This document shows positions 1 to 7,548 of a DNA stretch of 41,037 nucleotides, in pieces. Within the stretch, counting starts at the first letter, position 1; each line of letters opens with the position of its first letter. A model generated the notes under the pieces. The model saw nothing but the letters and a program-made list of their open reading frames with translations, did not search any database and was not told where the DNA came from. The stretch is taken from contig JAUZOA010000044.1 in NCBI GenBank assembly GCA_030706685.1, positions 1 to 41,037 of the forward strand. Direction: 5' to 3'. Position numbers and translations under genes: made by a program. The DNA is from Bacteroidota bacterium. GTDB taxonomy: Bacteria; Bacteroidota; Bacteroidia; Chitinophagales; Chitinophagaceae.

Positions 1-131
1 GAGGAACTACCTCCGGGGCCAATGTGTGGGCAGCCATTCAAAGGGCAAGAAAAATCGGGGCGGGAAAAAAAATAGTGACCGTTGTGGTTGATTCAGGATT
101 AAAATATCTCCAGGGTGATTTATACCGGTAA
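1..131 (+). CDS. C-terminal end of a CysK-type PLP-dependent enzyme (5' cut by window edge)
   Basis: The first 131 bases carry an open frame with codons starting at base 3, ending in TAA at 129-131. It reads GTTSGANVWAAIQRARKIG, then a stretch with IVTVVVDSGLKYL and a final GDLYR. This is the usual C-terminus of cysteine synthase and cystathionine beta-synthase family enzymes: a small-residue loop (TSGAN), a helix, a beta strand and the D-S-G-x-x-Y-L tail. These fold-type II PLP enzymes make cysteine from O-acetylserine and sulfide, or catalyse related beta-replacements. The catalytic lysine lies outside the window, so the exact substrate cannot be decided. Long open frames on the opposite strand here are shadows. 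Confidence 0.75.
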   Translation, partial: GTTSGANVWAAIQRARKIGAGKKIVTVVVDSGLKYLQGDLYR

Positions 132-263
132 AAAACATCTCGACAGTGGTTTGGCAAGAAGCCAGAATGGTAACGGGTGATAAGAAAAATACCGGCAACA
201 ACGTTAAAAAAGCAATTGTCATCATCTCTTGTTTTTGTAGTTTTATCACAAGTAATGAATGAT

Positions 264-704
264 ATGGGTATTGTATATGCAGAAATAGAATTAATAAATG
301 GCGGCGATCTTGAGATGGTACGGCGAAAGCTAATGGACCAGGATGAGGTAAAACGTATGTACGTAACTGCCCTGGTTGATTCCGGCTCCATTATGCTTTG
401 TATCAACGAGAATATACAGGAGCAACTACAACTGCCCGTTGTTGATAAAAGAAAAGCCCAGATGGCTAATAGTGAAATTGTAGAATGTGATGTGGTGGCC
501 CCGGTTGAATTACGGTTTAAAAACAGATCAACAACCTGCCGGGCTTTGGTGTTGCCGGGCAACTCCGAAGTGTTACTCGGCGCCATACCCCTTGAAGATA
601 TGGATGTTCTTATCCACCCGCAACGGCAGGAATTGATTGTACATCCTGACCATCCTTACTTCGCTCAAATGAAGGTCAAGCTGACCAATTCTCTATTTCT
701 ATAA
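264..704 (+). CDS. Clan AA (retropepsin-like) aspartic protease family protein
   Basis: A 146-residue soluble protein. Residues 36-42 read ALVDSGS, the hydrophobic-D-[ST]-G motif of single-domain retropepsin-like proteases, with Asp39 as the catalytic residue of each half of a dimer. The LLG at 104-106 fits the second hydrophobic-hydrophobic-Gly element. The rest (MGIVYAEIEL, KNRSTTCRALVLPGNSEVLL, EDMDVLIHPQRQELIVHP) matches the small clan AA proteins common in bacteria, whose substrates are mostly unknown. I chose ATG 264 because relatives begin MG-I/V-VYA; ATG 255 in the same frame is possible. No signal peptide. The GNAT gene starts 2 bases after the stop, so they are probably co-transcribed. 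Confidence 0.75.
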   Translation: MGIVYAEIELINGGDLEMVRRKLMDQDEVKRMYVTALVDSGSIMLCINENIQEQLQLPVVDKRKAQMANSEIVECDVVAPVELRFKNRSTTCRALVLPGNSEVLLGAIPLEDMDVLIHPQRQELIVHPDHPYFAQMKVKLTNSLFL

Positions 705-706
705 TT

Positions 707-1309
707 ATGATCAACCCCTGGATAAATCACCCAACTATTTTAACCGGCAAAACAGTTGACTTAATACCCCTGGAAAAAGAACATTTTAAAGAATTATACG
801 CGGCCGCTTCCGACAAAAAACTATGGGAGCTTATACCTACCGATTGTTCAAAGCGGGAAAATTTTAATATAGCTTACCATTTTGCTTTAACAGAAAGAGA
901 AAAGGGGAACCAATATCCATTTGTAATCTATCACAGGCCAACCCATGAACTTATTGGCTCTACCAGGTTTTTTGAGATTTTTCCCGAAGACAAAAAATTA
1001 GAAATTGGCTGGACCTGGCTAATAGCCAACTATTGGGGAACAGGAATAAACCTGGAATGTAAACTATTATTACTCACTCATTGTTTTGAAGTATTAAAAA
1101 CAAGGCGGGTACAGTTAAAAACGGACGCAACTAATTTGCGATCAAGGAAAGCCATTGAAAAAATCGGCGGGCAATTTGAAGGTATTCTGCGAAAAGATAG
1201 AATTAAAGAGAATGGCGAATCAAGGAACGCCGCTTATTACAGTATCCTGGATGAAGAATGGGCAACCGTAAAACAAAAAATCATTATCCGGCTTGACGGC
1301 AGGTCCTGA
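707..1309 (+). CDS. GNAT family N-acetyltransferase (RimJ/RimL-like)
   Basis: A 200-residue cytoplasmic protein of the acetyl-CoA-dependent GNAT fold. The N-terminus (TVDLIPLEKEHFKELYAAA) is the first strand and helix. Residues 99-114 (EIGWTWLIANYWGTGIN) form the acetyl-CoA pyrophosphate-binding strand and loop, with WGTG replacing the common QGxG/A. NLRSRKAIEKIGGQFEGILR is the typical C-terminal helix and strand of the RimJ/RimL branch, which acetylates protein N-termini or small amines. The substrate cannot be told. It follows the clan AA protease gene after 2 bases. Confidence 0.85.
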   Translation: MINPWINHPTILTGKTVDLIPLEKEHFKELYAAASDKKLWELIPTDCSKRENFNIAYHFALTEREKGNQYPFVIYHRPTHELIGSTRFFEIFPEDKKLEIGWTWLIANYWGTGINLECKLLLLTHCFEVLKTRRVQLKTDATNLRSRKAIEKIGGQFEGILRKDRIKENGESRNAAYYSILDEEWATVKQKIIIRLDGRS

Positions 1310-1420
1310 GTACACAAATCCAATGAAACATACCCTGCTTCAAGCTCAAAACAACATAATTTTCGAATGCATAATGATACTTTGCCCCTGAAAGTTGGGA
1401 ACAAAATAGCCCTTTAAGTA

Positions 1421-1442
1421 ACCGGGCCCGGTGTTGTCCCGG
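1421..1442. terminator. GC-rich palindrome between convergent genes, possible bidirectional terminator
   Basis: ACCGGGCCCGGT at 1421-1432 is a perfect 12-bp palindrome. CCGGG at 1422-1426 can also pair with CCCGG at 1438-1442. It sits between the ends of two convergent genes (1309 and 1471). There is no clear T run, so the terminator role is an inference from position. Confidence 0.3.
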
Positions 1443-1470
1443 CATTCAATAAAGAAATCGAGCCGTCCCC

Positions 1471-2169
1471 TTACCCGGTTCTTTTCGGCTTCCTGAATTC
1501 TTTCAGCTTATCATTGATATAAAGCAGCATCCCCTGCCTGTCGGATTTCCTGCAAAAGTCATAGGAAGGACGATAACGATACATAAACAGGGAAAGAGAG
1601 TCCCCTTTCAAACCGGTTAATTGGCTTACCCATTCCACAGGAAAAGAACGATCAATATAGTCGTCCTGCTCTTCTTTTAGAAGCCGTTGTTTAAGTGTTC
1701 TTTTCTGTCTCGCCTCTTTGGACATAGAGCTTATCGGGCTAAAAGAGATTCCAAAACCATTATCCGGCCTGTAGGGAGTTTGTGTTTTATAGATCTCGCT
1801 GTAATACCCGCGCCTCTTCAATGAATCTTCCCGGTAGCTGCTGGTCAGCTTTACTGTTTCCAGCGTAATAATCCTCCTTTGCAGCGTAACATCAAATGGC
1901 GTCAATAACATGTGAAACCGGACAGTGATAGTATCCGGGGCAAATCCAACAGCGGAGAAAATAAGCGTATCACCCTCTGCTGCCAAAATACTATAGCTGC
2001 CATCCTTACCTGAATAGACCGGCAGCTTCAGGTTTTTATTAAATACTGCTGCAACAGGAATAACGGAGTCTGTAATAGAATAAATTTTCCCATTTACTTT
2101 TTGCTGACCATAAAGAAAAGAGCAAACATTCAGCAACAATATAAGAGCAAGGGCGCCGCGGTTAGTCAT
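1471..2169 (-). CDS. Secreted carboxypeptidase-regulatory-like domain protein
   Basis: A 232-residue exported protein. MTNRGALALILLLNVCSFLYGQQ is a signal peptide with probable cleavage after YGQ. Residues of about 24-95 (VNGKIYSITDSVIPVAAVF ... SGKDGSYSILAAEGDTLIF ... SAVGFAPDTITV) follow the CarboxypepD_reg-like beta-sandwich pattern found at the N-termini of TonB-dependent receptors and in stand-alone periplasmic proteins of Bacteroidota. The C-terminal half is basic and polar (KEARQKRTLKQRLLKEEQDDYIDR), shared with small proteins of unknown function that carry this domain. No barrel follows, so it is not a truncated SusC. It is transcribed alone and convergent with the GNAT gene. Function unknown. 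Confidence 0.75.
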   Translation of the reverse strand: MTNRGALALILLLNVCSFLYGQQKVNGKIYSITDSVIPVAAVFNKNLKLPVYSGKDGSYSILAAEGDTLIFSAVGFAPDTITVRFHMLLTPFDVTLQRRIITLETVKLTSSYREDSLKRRGYYSEIYKTQTPYRPDNGFGISFSPISSMSKEARQKRTLKQRLLKEEQDDYIDRSFPVEWVSQLTGLKGDSLSLFMYRYRPSYDFCRKSDRQGMLLYINDKLKEFRKPKRTG

Positions 2170-2266
2170 AGTTAAAAATAGGCGGGTTTATTTAACTCTT
2201 ATCATTGACCATTTCAAACTTTTGTTAAAGCGGGCCGGTCATTTTCATTTCACCGGATGCAGATGG

Positions 2267-2291
2267 GGGCTATCGGAATATCGGATAGCCC
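2267..2291. other. Stem-loop, 8-bp stem
   Basis: GGGCTATC (2267-2274) pairs with GATAGCCC (2284-2291) across a 9-nt loop. No T run follows in either direction, so it may be an operator, a 5'-UTR element or part of a small RNA. Confidence 0.4.
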
Positions 2292-2531
2292 GTTTCATGG
2301 ATTAATGATAAACCAGGAATTCATGAATTGAAATATGTCTTTGGATTTTACAGTTTTCGCGGCCGGTAACACAAACAGAAATAAAGTTTTGCCAATTGTC
2401 AATTTTTACCCAAACTCTTTAACCTATAACTGATCACTATCAGCGTTTCAGATAACAATGATCATGCATTTATAATAATATATGTAATAACCTTACAGAG
2501 GTTTTTCATAGGATATTGGGTTTTAGAAACC

Positions 2532-2557
2532 GGGCCGGTATTTTTTCCGGCCCTTTT
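2532..2557 (+). terminator. Rho-independent terminator without an obvious upstream gene
   Basis: GGGCCGG (2532-2538) pairs perfectly with CCGGCCC (2547-2553) over an 8-nt T-rich loop and is followed by TTTTG. It is a good plus-strand terminator, but no plus-strand gene lies between 1309 and here. It may end an untranslated RNA or attenuate the transcript of the barrel gene at 2691. Confidence 0.6.
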
Positions 2558-2690
2558 GTATTTATGATGCATTGTATTTAAAAGCCCGTTTTGCAGGCAA
2601 ACAGTTTTTTCCGCTTTTAGTAAGAGAGTTTTCCTTTTTTAGCAACACCTCCCCTTTTTCTTTTGCAGACTTTTATAAAAAATCACCTTT

Positions 2691-3521
2691 ATGAAATATG
2701 TCCTTACCGGGATAGTTTTATTCACCCTTACAATTCCCTCTTTAGCACAAGACCGCATGTTTGCCTATACTTATCAAACAAATGTCCTGAATAAAGGCGA
2801 CTTCGACATAGAATTTCAAAATACGCTGCGTACCGGGAAAATGGGAGCTTACAGTCCTTATATATTCGGACAACATCTTGACCAGCGGCTTGAACTCGAA
2901 TTCGGGCTTGGAAAAAACGTTCAGACATCATTTTATTTCAACTCAGAACTTTTTCATTATGCCGATACCTCTTCAGAAGCTTTAAACCAGGAATTAAAAG
3001 TCAGTTTCAGCAATGAATGGAAATGGAAGCTATCCGACCCCGTTGCCAACAAAATCGGGTCGGCTCTATATGCCGAGCTGGAGCTGGGTGGAAGTAACGT
3101 GGAGTTTGAAGGGAAATTAATTTTGGACAAAAGACTACGAAATGAACTATTTGCATTCAACCTCGCCGGCAAATATGAAATAGAGAAAGAAATTTACCGG
3201 GAAAATAATACGACTAAGTCAGCATGGACACATAACTCGCCTGTTGAACTCTATTTTGGTTACATGCACTTCCTGAAGCCACAAATCGGAATAGGTTTTG
3301 AAATAAAAAACAACAATGACATCACCCGCGAAGACGGTTGGAGAAATTCTGTATTGTTTGGCGGTCCTTCCCTTTTTATATCCGCAGGAAAGTTCTTTAC
3401 CACCTTATCTGTCCTTCCCCAGTTCATTAATTTTCATACAACAAGCGCGGCCCCCGGGAAACGCGACCGCAACGATTTCGAGGCGATGGAATTCCGCATC
3501 CTGGCTGGATTTGATTTCTGA
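2691..3521 (+). CDS. Outer-membrane beta-barrel protein, partner of cytochrome c lipoprotein
   Basis: A 276-residue protein. MKYVLTGIVLFTLTIPSLAQ is a signal peptide with an A-Q cleavage site. The mature part is alternating aromatic and polar strands (FDIEFQNTLRTG, LELEFGLGKNVQTSFYF, KIGSALYAELELGG, PVELYFGYMHFLKPQIGIGFEI, FISAGKFFTTLSVLPQF) and ends MEFRILAGFDF. The aromatic last residue and strand pattern are typical of an outer-membrane barrel, perhaps 12-14 strands. I cannot name the family with confidence. Its TGA overlaps the next ATG by one base (3521), which implies translational coupling to the heme lipoprotein, so a shared role in the outer membrane is likely. Confidence 0.7.
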   Translation: MKYVLTGIVLFTLTIPSLAQDRMFAYTYQTNVLNKGDFDIEFQNTLRTGKMGAYSPYIFGQHLDQRLELEFGLGKNVQTSFYFNSELFHYADTSSEALNQELKVSFSNEWKWKLSDPVANKIGSALYAELELGGSNVEFEGKLILDKRLRNELFAFNLAGKYEIEKEIYRENNTTKSAWTHNSPVELYFGYMHFLKPQIGIGFEIKNNNDITREDGWRNSVLFGGPSLFISAGKFFTTLSVLPQFINFHTTSAAPGKRDRNDFEAMEFRILAGFDF

Positions 3522-3805
3522 TGAAAACAAAAAGAAACATATTATTTATTTTGTTGGCTTGCATCATTTGCAGTTGCGGCACACAATTGTATTTTCCCAG
3601 GTCCGCTGATACAAAAAAACAAGAGCAACTTTTAGCAGGAAGAAAATTATACACCAGTTATTGCAGCAGTTGCCATAATCTTCATTTACCCGGGCAATTT
3701 ACAGCCGGTCAATGGAAAATGAAAGTTGACGCCATGCAGCCGAGAGCTAAAATTACAGATGAACAAAAACAACTCATCTTGCAATACCTTATCTCAGAGC
3801 CCTGA
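3521..3805 (+). CDS. Small mono-heme cytochrome c-like lipoprotein
   Basis: A 94-residue protein. The N-terminus MKTKRNILFILLACIICSCG is a lipoprotein signal; Cys19 is the best lipidation site, with Cys14 an alternative. Residues 48-52 read CSSCH, a covalent heme c site (CxxCH). Met67 and Met72 after it are candidates for the sixth heme ligand. The fold would be a minimal class I cytochrome: helix EQLLAGRKLYTSYCSSCH, then LPGQF and the final helix TDEQKQLILQYLI. It probably sits on a membrane facing the periplasm, or on the surface, and passes electrons to a partner. Its ATG overlaps the stop of the barrel gene. Confidence 0.8.
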   Translation: MKTKRNILFILLACIICSCGTQLYFPRSADTKKQEQLLAGRKLYTSYCSSCHNLHLPGQFTAGQWKMKVDAMQPRAKITDEQKQLILQYLISEP

Positions 3806-3987
3806 AGATATTTTCCCGCCCGGTTTTTATCCCGGTGTACCAATGCGCCCGAAAGGTCAGGGCGTTTCAATTTGAAAATAGCCGGTGAGACGGGAAGAAG
3901 GATAATATTTCAGTTTGAAATATTGAAACTGAGACACTGCCGAAAGATCCTATACTATCGATTTTTCTGAAACTATACTTATTTAAT

Positions 3988-4026
3988 ACAAACCCTGTAT
4001 GATCTGTCAGGTCATACAGGGTTTGT
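3988..4026. terminator. Bidirectional terminator, 15-bp perfect stem
   Basis: Bases 3988-4002 (ACAAACCCTGTATGA) pair without a mismatch to 4012-4026 across a 9-nt loop (TCTGTCAGG). The A/T-rich outer stem places T residues after the GC core on both strands. It lies between convergent genes ending at 3805 (+) and 4063 (-), so it probably ends both transcripts. Confidence 0.8.
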
Positions 4027-4062
4027 CGTGATAGATTGTTTGCTTTTTGTCCTATCCCGGTT

Positions 4063-4830
4063 TTATGATTGTGTTTTATATACAAACTCGTCCAGCATAA
4101 TATCTGTCACCCCATCATGTTTTACAACTCTCAGCTTAGTTGGATAATAACCTGTCTTCTGAACTTTTGCAGGCTGGGGAATTGCTCTTTCGAAATTGCT
4201 GTTATTCTTTAAAAATTCCAGTGTTATCATGGGTTCATAAAAAGTCACTTTGCCATCGTAAGAACCATAGATGAATGTTTGTGTAAATCCCTGGCCATTA
4301 AATTCACCGGAAGTCAGGTCAACCCAATGGGTGCCCATTTGTGGTACGCCGCCACCGGGGTTAAAATAATTGGCAGGAAAATAAGAGGGCGCCGGCCAGT
4401 TTTTAAACTTCAGGCTATCCATATTATACGGTGGAATGGCAGCCACTTCAGCGGGTGTCATCATATAAAAATGAAAATCGAAATGCGGCTGATCATAAAT
4501 GCCCGGGGGTTCATGTCCATTGGGATTCCAGTCCAACCCGGCATGATTGAAAGGCGTTACATTGGCCTTGGGAGGAAATTGCAAAGTCCAGTCATTCTCA
4601 TCGCCGGCGCCTCCTCCTACCGGAACACTGTTCAGCGCTGCATCGGTTAAAGTAATAGCCAGCCGTTCAGGGTTTCCCGAATTATCGGTTTGTATCCAGG
4701 ACCATGCTTTACCATTGTGTACCTGTATTTCGGGTCCCTTAAAAATGCCTGCTTTGTCATCACCAGGTTTTTTGCAAGCGGTGAATAATGCGGCTACGGG
4801 CAATAGCACCCATAAAAATTTCTTCATCAT
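4063..4830 (-). CDS. Lipoprotein with TTHB210-like / DUF5602 domain
   Basis: A 255-residue protein beginning MMKKFLWVLLPVAALFTACKK, a lipoprotein signal with lipidation at Cys19. The body holds ERLAITLTDAALNSVP, then HFDFHFYMMTPAEVAAIPP, GGGVPQMGTHWVDLTSGEFNG, TFIYGSYDGKVTFYEPMIT and ITLEFLKNN. The H-F-D-F-H-F-Y pattern and the MGTHWVD and GSYDGKVTFYEPM segments fit the DUF5602 / TTHB210-like family, from memory and not checked by search. That family is a beta-sandwich linked to stress-induced proteins; its role is not settled. The two histidines and GTHW could bind a metal, which is inference. It is a single gene with a terminator shared with the cytochrome gene. Confidence 0.7.
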   Translation of the reverse strand: MMKKFLWVLLPVAALFTACKKPGDDKAGIFKGPEIQVHNGKAWSWIQTDNSGNPERLAITLTDAALNSVPVGGGAGDENDWTLQFPPKANVTPFNHAGLDWNPNGHEPPGIYDQPHFDFHFYMMTPAEVAAIPPYNMDSLKFKNWPAPSYFPANYFNPGGGVPQMGTHWVDLTSGEFNGQGFTQTFIYGSYDGKVTFYEPMITLEFLKNNSNFERAIPQPAKVQKTGYYPTKLRVVKHDGVTDIMLDEFVYKTQS

Positions 4831-5137
4831 TGAAAATGATTTAATGATTAATGATTAATTGACAGGGCAAAGATGTTCAGAGGCGCTCCGGAAATAAAGT
4901 GAAGGATAAATGAGTTGGCACAAACTCTGAATGAATTGTTGGATGATGTCTTGCGAAAAATATTGGATACAATAAAAAAAGCCAGGTACACCTCCAGTAG
5001 TTATGAATGGGGATACCTGGCCGGATTAAAAAAACAGGGGCCGTCAAACGGGTATGATTATTTACTTATGGGCAATTAATAAAAATTCCTATGATAAACC
5101 GGGGCACAATTAAAATCGCCGGGGGACAAAAATATTT
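4831..5137. other. 307-bp intergenic region between two same-strand genes
   Basis: No gene was seen. It holds the terminator at 4974-5021 for the lipoprotein gene at 5138-5692 and must contain the promoter of the DUF5602 gene, which I could not place. Confidence 0.5.
4974..5021 (-). terminator. Rho-independent terminator of the 5138-5692 lipoprotein gene
   Basis: Read on the minus strand, GCCAGGTA (5021-5014) pairs with TACCTGGC (4988-4981) and is followed directly by seven T residues (A run at 4974-4980 on the plus strand). The loop is 25 nt, longer than usual. Confidence 0.65.
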
Positions 5138-5692
5138 TTAGGATTGCCGCAATGCTGCCTGAACTTTCTGTTCAAATACTCCTGTGGATTGTACCAACTG
5201 ATCCGATTCAGGCCTGCGGGCATTTTTTTTAGCCCACTGGCTCAACTCCATTCCGCCGGAATAAGCAAGAGCATTAGTCAGGCTTATATCTACTGATAAA
5301 CCCCCGCTATCTTCTTTTATCCAGAATTGCCATTGCCCGGTAACATCCTCCAAGTCCAGTGTGCTGCTCATCGTAAGAGGCGCCCTCAACCGGGCGCAAA
5401 CAATATAAGCGGAAGGATCCACCAGGCGATGGTCCTTGTTTTCCCAGGTATAATCATGAAGAAAAGATATTTTTTTTGTGGTAATGATGCCGCTGCTGCG
5501 ATCAGTATGATCAATGGCAATATGGTTTTGCTGCAAAAAATCCAGCAGCCGGTTCCAGGCGGCATCAGTTGATTCCCTGGTCGTAAAATGGAATGGTAAT
5601 TTTTGATATTTCCCCGAAACAGGGATCGGCCTTGCATCACCACAACCGCTGATCACCGCAAGAAAGAATGTAAATGTCAAAATATATTTCAT
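5138..5692 (-). CDS. Lipoprotein of unknown function
   Basis: A 184-residue protein starting MKYILTFTFFLAVISGCGDA, a lipoprotein signal with lipidation at Cys17. The segment AWNRLLDFLQQNHIAIDHTDRSSGIITTKKI resembles the alpha-beta unit seen in BamC-like and other envelope lipoproteins, where a helix is followed by a strand that says 'I.....GII.T'. The C-terminal part has strands (GQWQFWIKEDSGGLSVDISLTN) and a last amphipathic helix. I do not recognise a family with certainty. It is transcribed alone, with a terminator just after it at 4974-5021. Confidence 0.65.
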   Translation of the reverse strand: MKYILTFTFFLAVISGCGDARPIPVSGKYQKLPFHFTTRESTDAAWNRLLDFLQQNHIAIDHTDRSSGIITTKKISFLHDYTWENKDHRLVDPSAYIVCARLRAPLTMSSTLDLEDVTGQWQFWIKEDSGGLSVDISLTNALAYSGGMELSQWAKKNARRPESDQLVQSTGVFEQKVQAALRQS

Positions 5693-5941
5693 AAAATAAT
5701 TTTTGCGCTACTAAATTAAAAAAGAGTGATGTGGGACTATATGATACCTGTAGTTATGATACTGTTAAATAACAAAGCCGGGTTCCTGTCGCAACAGGCG
5801 TCCGCGAAAGAATCCCGGTGACCCAAACCTGCCCGCCGTCCCTGAGAAGTTTGAAGAATTGTATATATCTTGTTCCCGAAAGCAACTGCTGAAATTCCTG
5901 TATGGGTTTAAAAATCGTAAACCGGAAATAAACCGCAGTAT

Positions 5942-6481
5942 ATGAAAAGCGTTTTACTGGTTGTTCTTCTTTTCCTTTTATCTTATCCTGTTCGCCCGCA
6001 AATAATTAAAAAAGACGGGGAGTATACGGGGATTGACAAATTCGTATTGGGTGAATCGAAAGCTAAATTTACCGGCAATATTACGCTGGCCAGCACGTAC
6101 AAGAAAAACAATCATGAGTTCACGGCTTATTATTATTCGCCTTTACCCAATGAAACTATAGAGATAGCCAATACCCGGTTCAATTACATACTGATGACCT
6201 TTGACGACAGCGACAGGCTATGCGAACTGTCGGTAATAAAGTTTTATAAAAAAGCGGATATCCCCCATTATGAAAAGGAAGCGGAAAAAGATTTTAAAAA
6301 GATAACGGCTTACCTGGCTGAACAACTGAATCAAAAAGGGGAGTCAAAAATGTATTATAAGCATCCAAAATCAGTGTTCAAAGGACAGGAATGGCTGGGC
6401 ACAAAGACTTTTCTCAAAGTAAGAAAATCCTATTCGGCCTATACGTCCAGTATTGAGATCTATTTTAGTTTCCGGGATTAA
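5942..6481 (+). CDS. Exported protein of unknown function
   Basis: A 179-residue protein with a signal peptide MKSVLLVVLLFLLSYPVRPQ. The mature part is rich in Lys and Tyr, with strands such as FVLGESKAKFTGNITLAS, EFTAYYYSPLPNETIEIANTR and YILMTFDDSDRLCELSVIKFY, then a helix (YEKEAEKDFKKITAYLAEQL) and a final strand SYSAYTSSIEIYFSFRD. The motif 'F.LG..K..F' after the signal is common in Bacteroidota periplasmic proteins that compare an input with a threshold, but I assign no function. Its neighbours on both sides are on the opposite strand, so it is transcribed alone. Confidence 0.6.
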   Translation: MKSVLLVVLLFLLSYPVRPQIIKKDGEYTGIDKFVLGESKAKFTGNITLASTYKKNNHEFTAYYYSPLPNETIEIANTRFNYILMTFDDSDRLCELSVIKFYKKADIPHYEKEAEKDFKKITAYLAEQLNQKGESKMYYKHPKSVFKGQEWLGTKTFLKVRKSYSAYTSSIEIYFSFRD

Positions 6482-6525
6482 AACTATACTACCAAAAGTC
6501 GCCAACCCCGGGTTTCCTCATCACG

Positions 6526-7164
6526 CTACTTCTCCCCGTGGATCATGCCTGAAACTATATTCTTGTATTTTCCTCTTTCTGCCTTTATAACCCCGGCGAT
6601 ATGTATGATCATGAACAACAACAGGAAGTTGACAGCCGCAGCATGTATTTCTTTTACAGAATGGAATTGCGGGGTAAAATAGATTTTCGTATTCCTGTTC
6701 ACTGCCATCCATATACCCGTCCCGGCTAATAGAGCGATCAGTATATACGCGAGCAGGTAGATGATTTTAACTGCGAGATAATGACGGGCTGTCTTTTTAT
6801 CCTGTTTCAGCTTCAGGAAGCCCACGGCATTTTTAATGCGACGGCTGAATTGCTGGTTGCGGGGCTGAAAAAATTCGCTGGCAATGCGGAAAACAAAAAG
6901 ACCGCTGAGGATATACCCGAATAGGCTGTGCCACTTCCAGACAGCATCTCTCAATACAAAAGTAGTATCCCATATTTGTTCTTGGGAAAGATGGGCGCCC
7001 TGCTTTTGCAATTGCTGATCCAATACACCCGCAATATGGATATTATTGAAAAAAAATTTACCCGTAAATGCCGTCAGTAGTATGAAACTCATGACAAAAA
7101 CGCTGGCCCAGTGCCATAAACGAATAGCTCTTGAATGAGCTTCACTGAAAGTTACCCTGTCCAT
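6526..7164 (-). CDS. Cytochrome b/b6 (Ni-Fe hydrogenase b-type / b561-like) membrane protein
   Basis: A 212-residue integral membrane protein. ATG 7164 is the natural start, since it gives the family N-terminus (FSEAHSRAIRLWHWASVFVM); an upstream ATG at 7329 would add an unusual tail. Four membrane segments lie near 17-36, 77-95, 131-153 and 172-193. Histidines placed to bind two b hemes are His18 (LWHW), His79 (WKWHSLFGY), His174 (KEIHAAA) and His188 (IIHIAGV), the PF01292 pattern. These proteins pass electrons between quinones and a partner dehydrogenase, hydrogenase or periplasmic acceptor. No such partner is next to it; the nearest redox gene is the cytochrome c lipoprotein about 3 kb away. 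Confidence 0.85.
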   Translation of the reverse strand: MDRVTFSEAHSRAIRLWHWASVFVMSFILLTAFTGKFFFNNIHIAGVLDQQLQKQGAHLSQEQIWDTTFVLRDAVWKWHSLFGYILSGLFVFRIASEFFQPRNQQFSRRIKNAVGFLKLKQDKKTARHYLAVKIIYLLAYILIALLAGTGIWMAVNRNTKIYFTPQFHSVKEIHAAAVNFLLLFMIIHIAGVIKAERGKYKNIVSGMIHGEK

Positions 7165-7340
7165 CAGATATTTTTTTACTATTAAAAAATACAGGTTGAA
7201 GTTGGAACAGAAATAGCGATCAGCACCTTTCCGGCCATAAAGATCAATAATCATACGCGGAAAATAAGCTTCTTGCTGAATGAACTGCGGTTTTTCGTCC
7301 ATGAATTGAAGAAAAATGCCAGGTAGCAAATCTGTCTTCT

Positions 7341-7548
7341 TTACACAAATAATGATGATGATGATTCCCTTTCATTCAAAAGCTTCTTCAATTGCCCCTG
7401 TTGTTCTTTATCAACCCCTTTACGATAAGTATTTATGCCATTAATAATCTTTAAATTACCTTCATACCCGCTTAGATTAATATAATACTGCAGCGGGTTC
7501 GATTCCTTATTGCAGCCCTTCGGGAAATTCCATTTATAAACTATTATT
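7341..7548 (-). pseudogene. Possible gene remnant or small ORF upstream of the cytochrome b gene
   Basis: The minus strand is open from above 7600 down to TAA at 7341. The last 57 or so residues look like real protein: CNKESNPLQYYINLSGYEGN, then LKIINGINTYRKGVDKEQQG and a helix QLKKLLNERESSS. No ATG opens this part without running into the start of the NHL gene on the other strand (7549). It may be the 3' end of a gene whose front was lost. The function is not recognisable. Confidence 0.3.

Larger units (their letters stand above)
2170..2690. other. 521-bp intergenic region between divergent genes
   Basis: No gene was found. It must hold the promoters of the divergent genes at 2169 (-) and 2691 (+). 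It contains an 8-bp stem-loop at 2267-2291 (GGGCTATC pairing with GATAGCCC) and a clear terminator-like hairpin at 2532-2557. The stretch around 2400-2520 is AT-rich. Confidence 0.6.

Noticed and set aside
7-586. Long open frames on the minus strand at 7-249 and 38-586
   Set aside because: They lie opposite the CysK-type tail and the clan AA protease, both of which have clear family motifs; the minus-strand translations have none.
7490-7520. GGTTCGATTCC, similar to a tRNA T-loop
   Set aside because: The flanking bases do not form the five-base T stem and no anticodon or acceptor arm is present.
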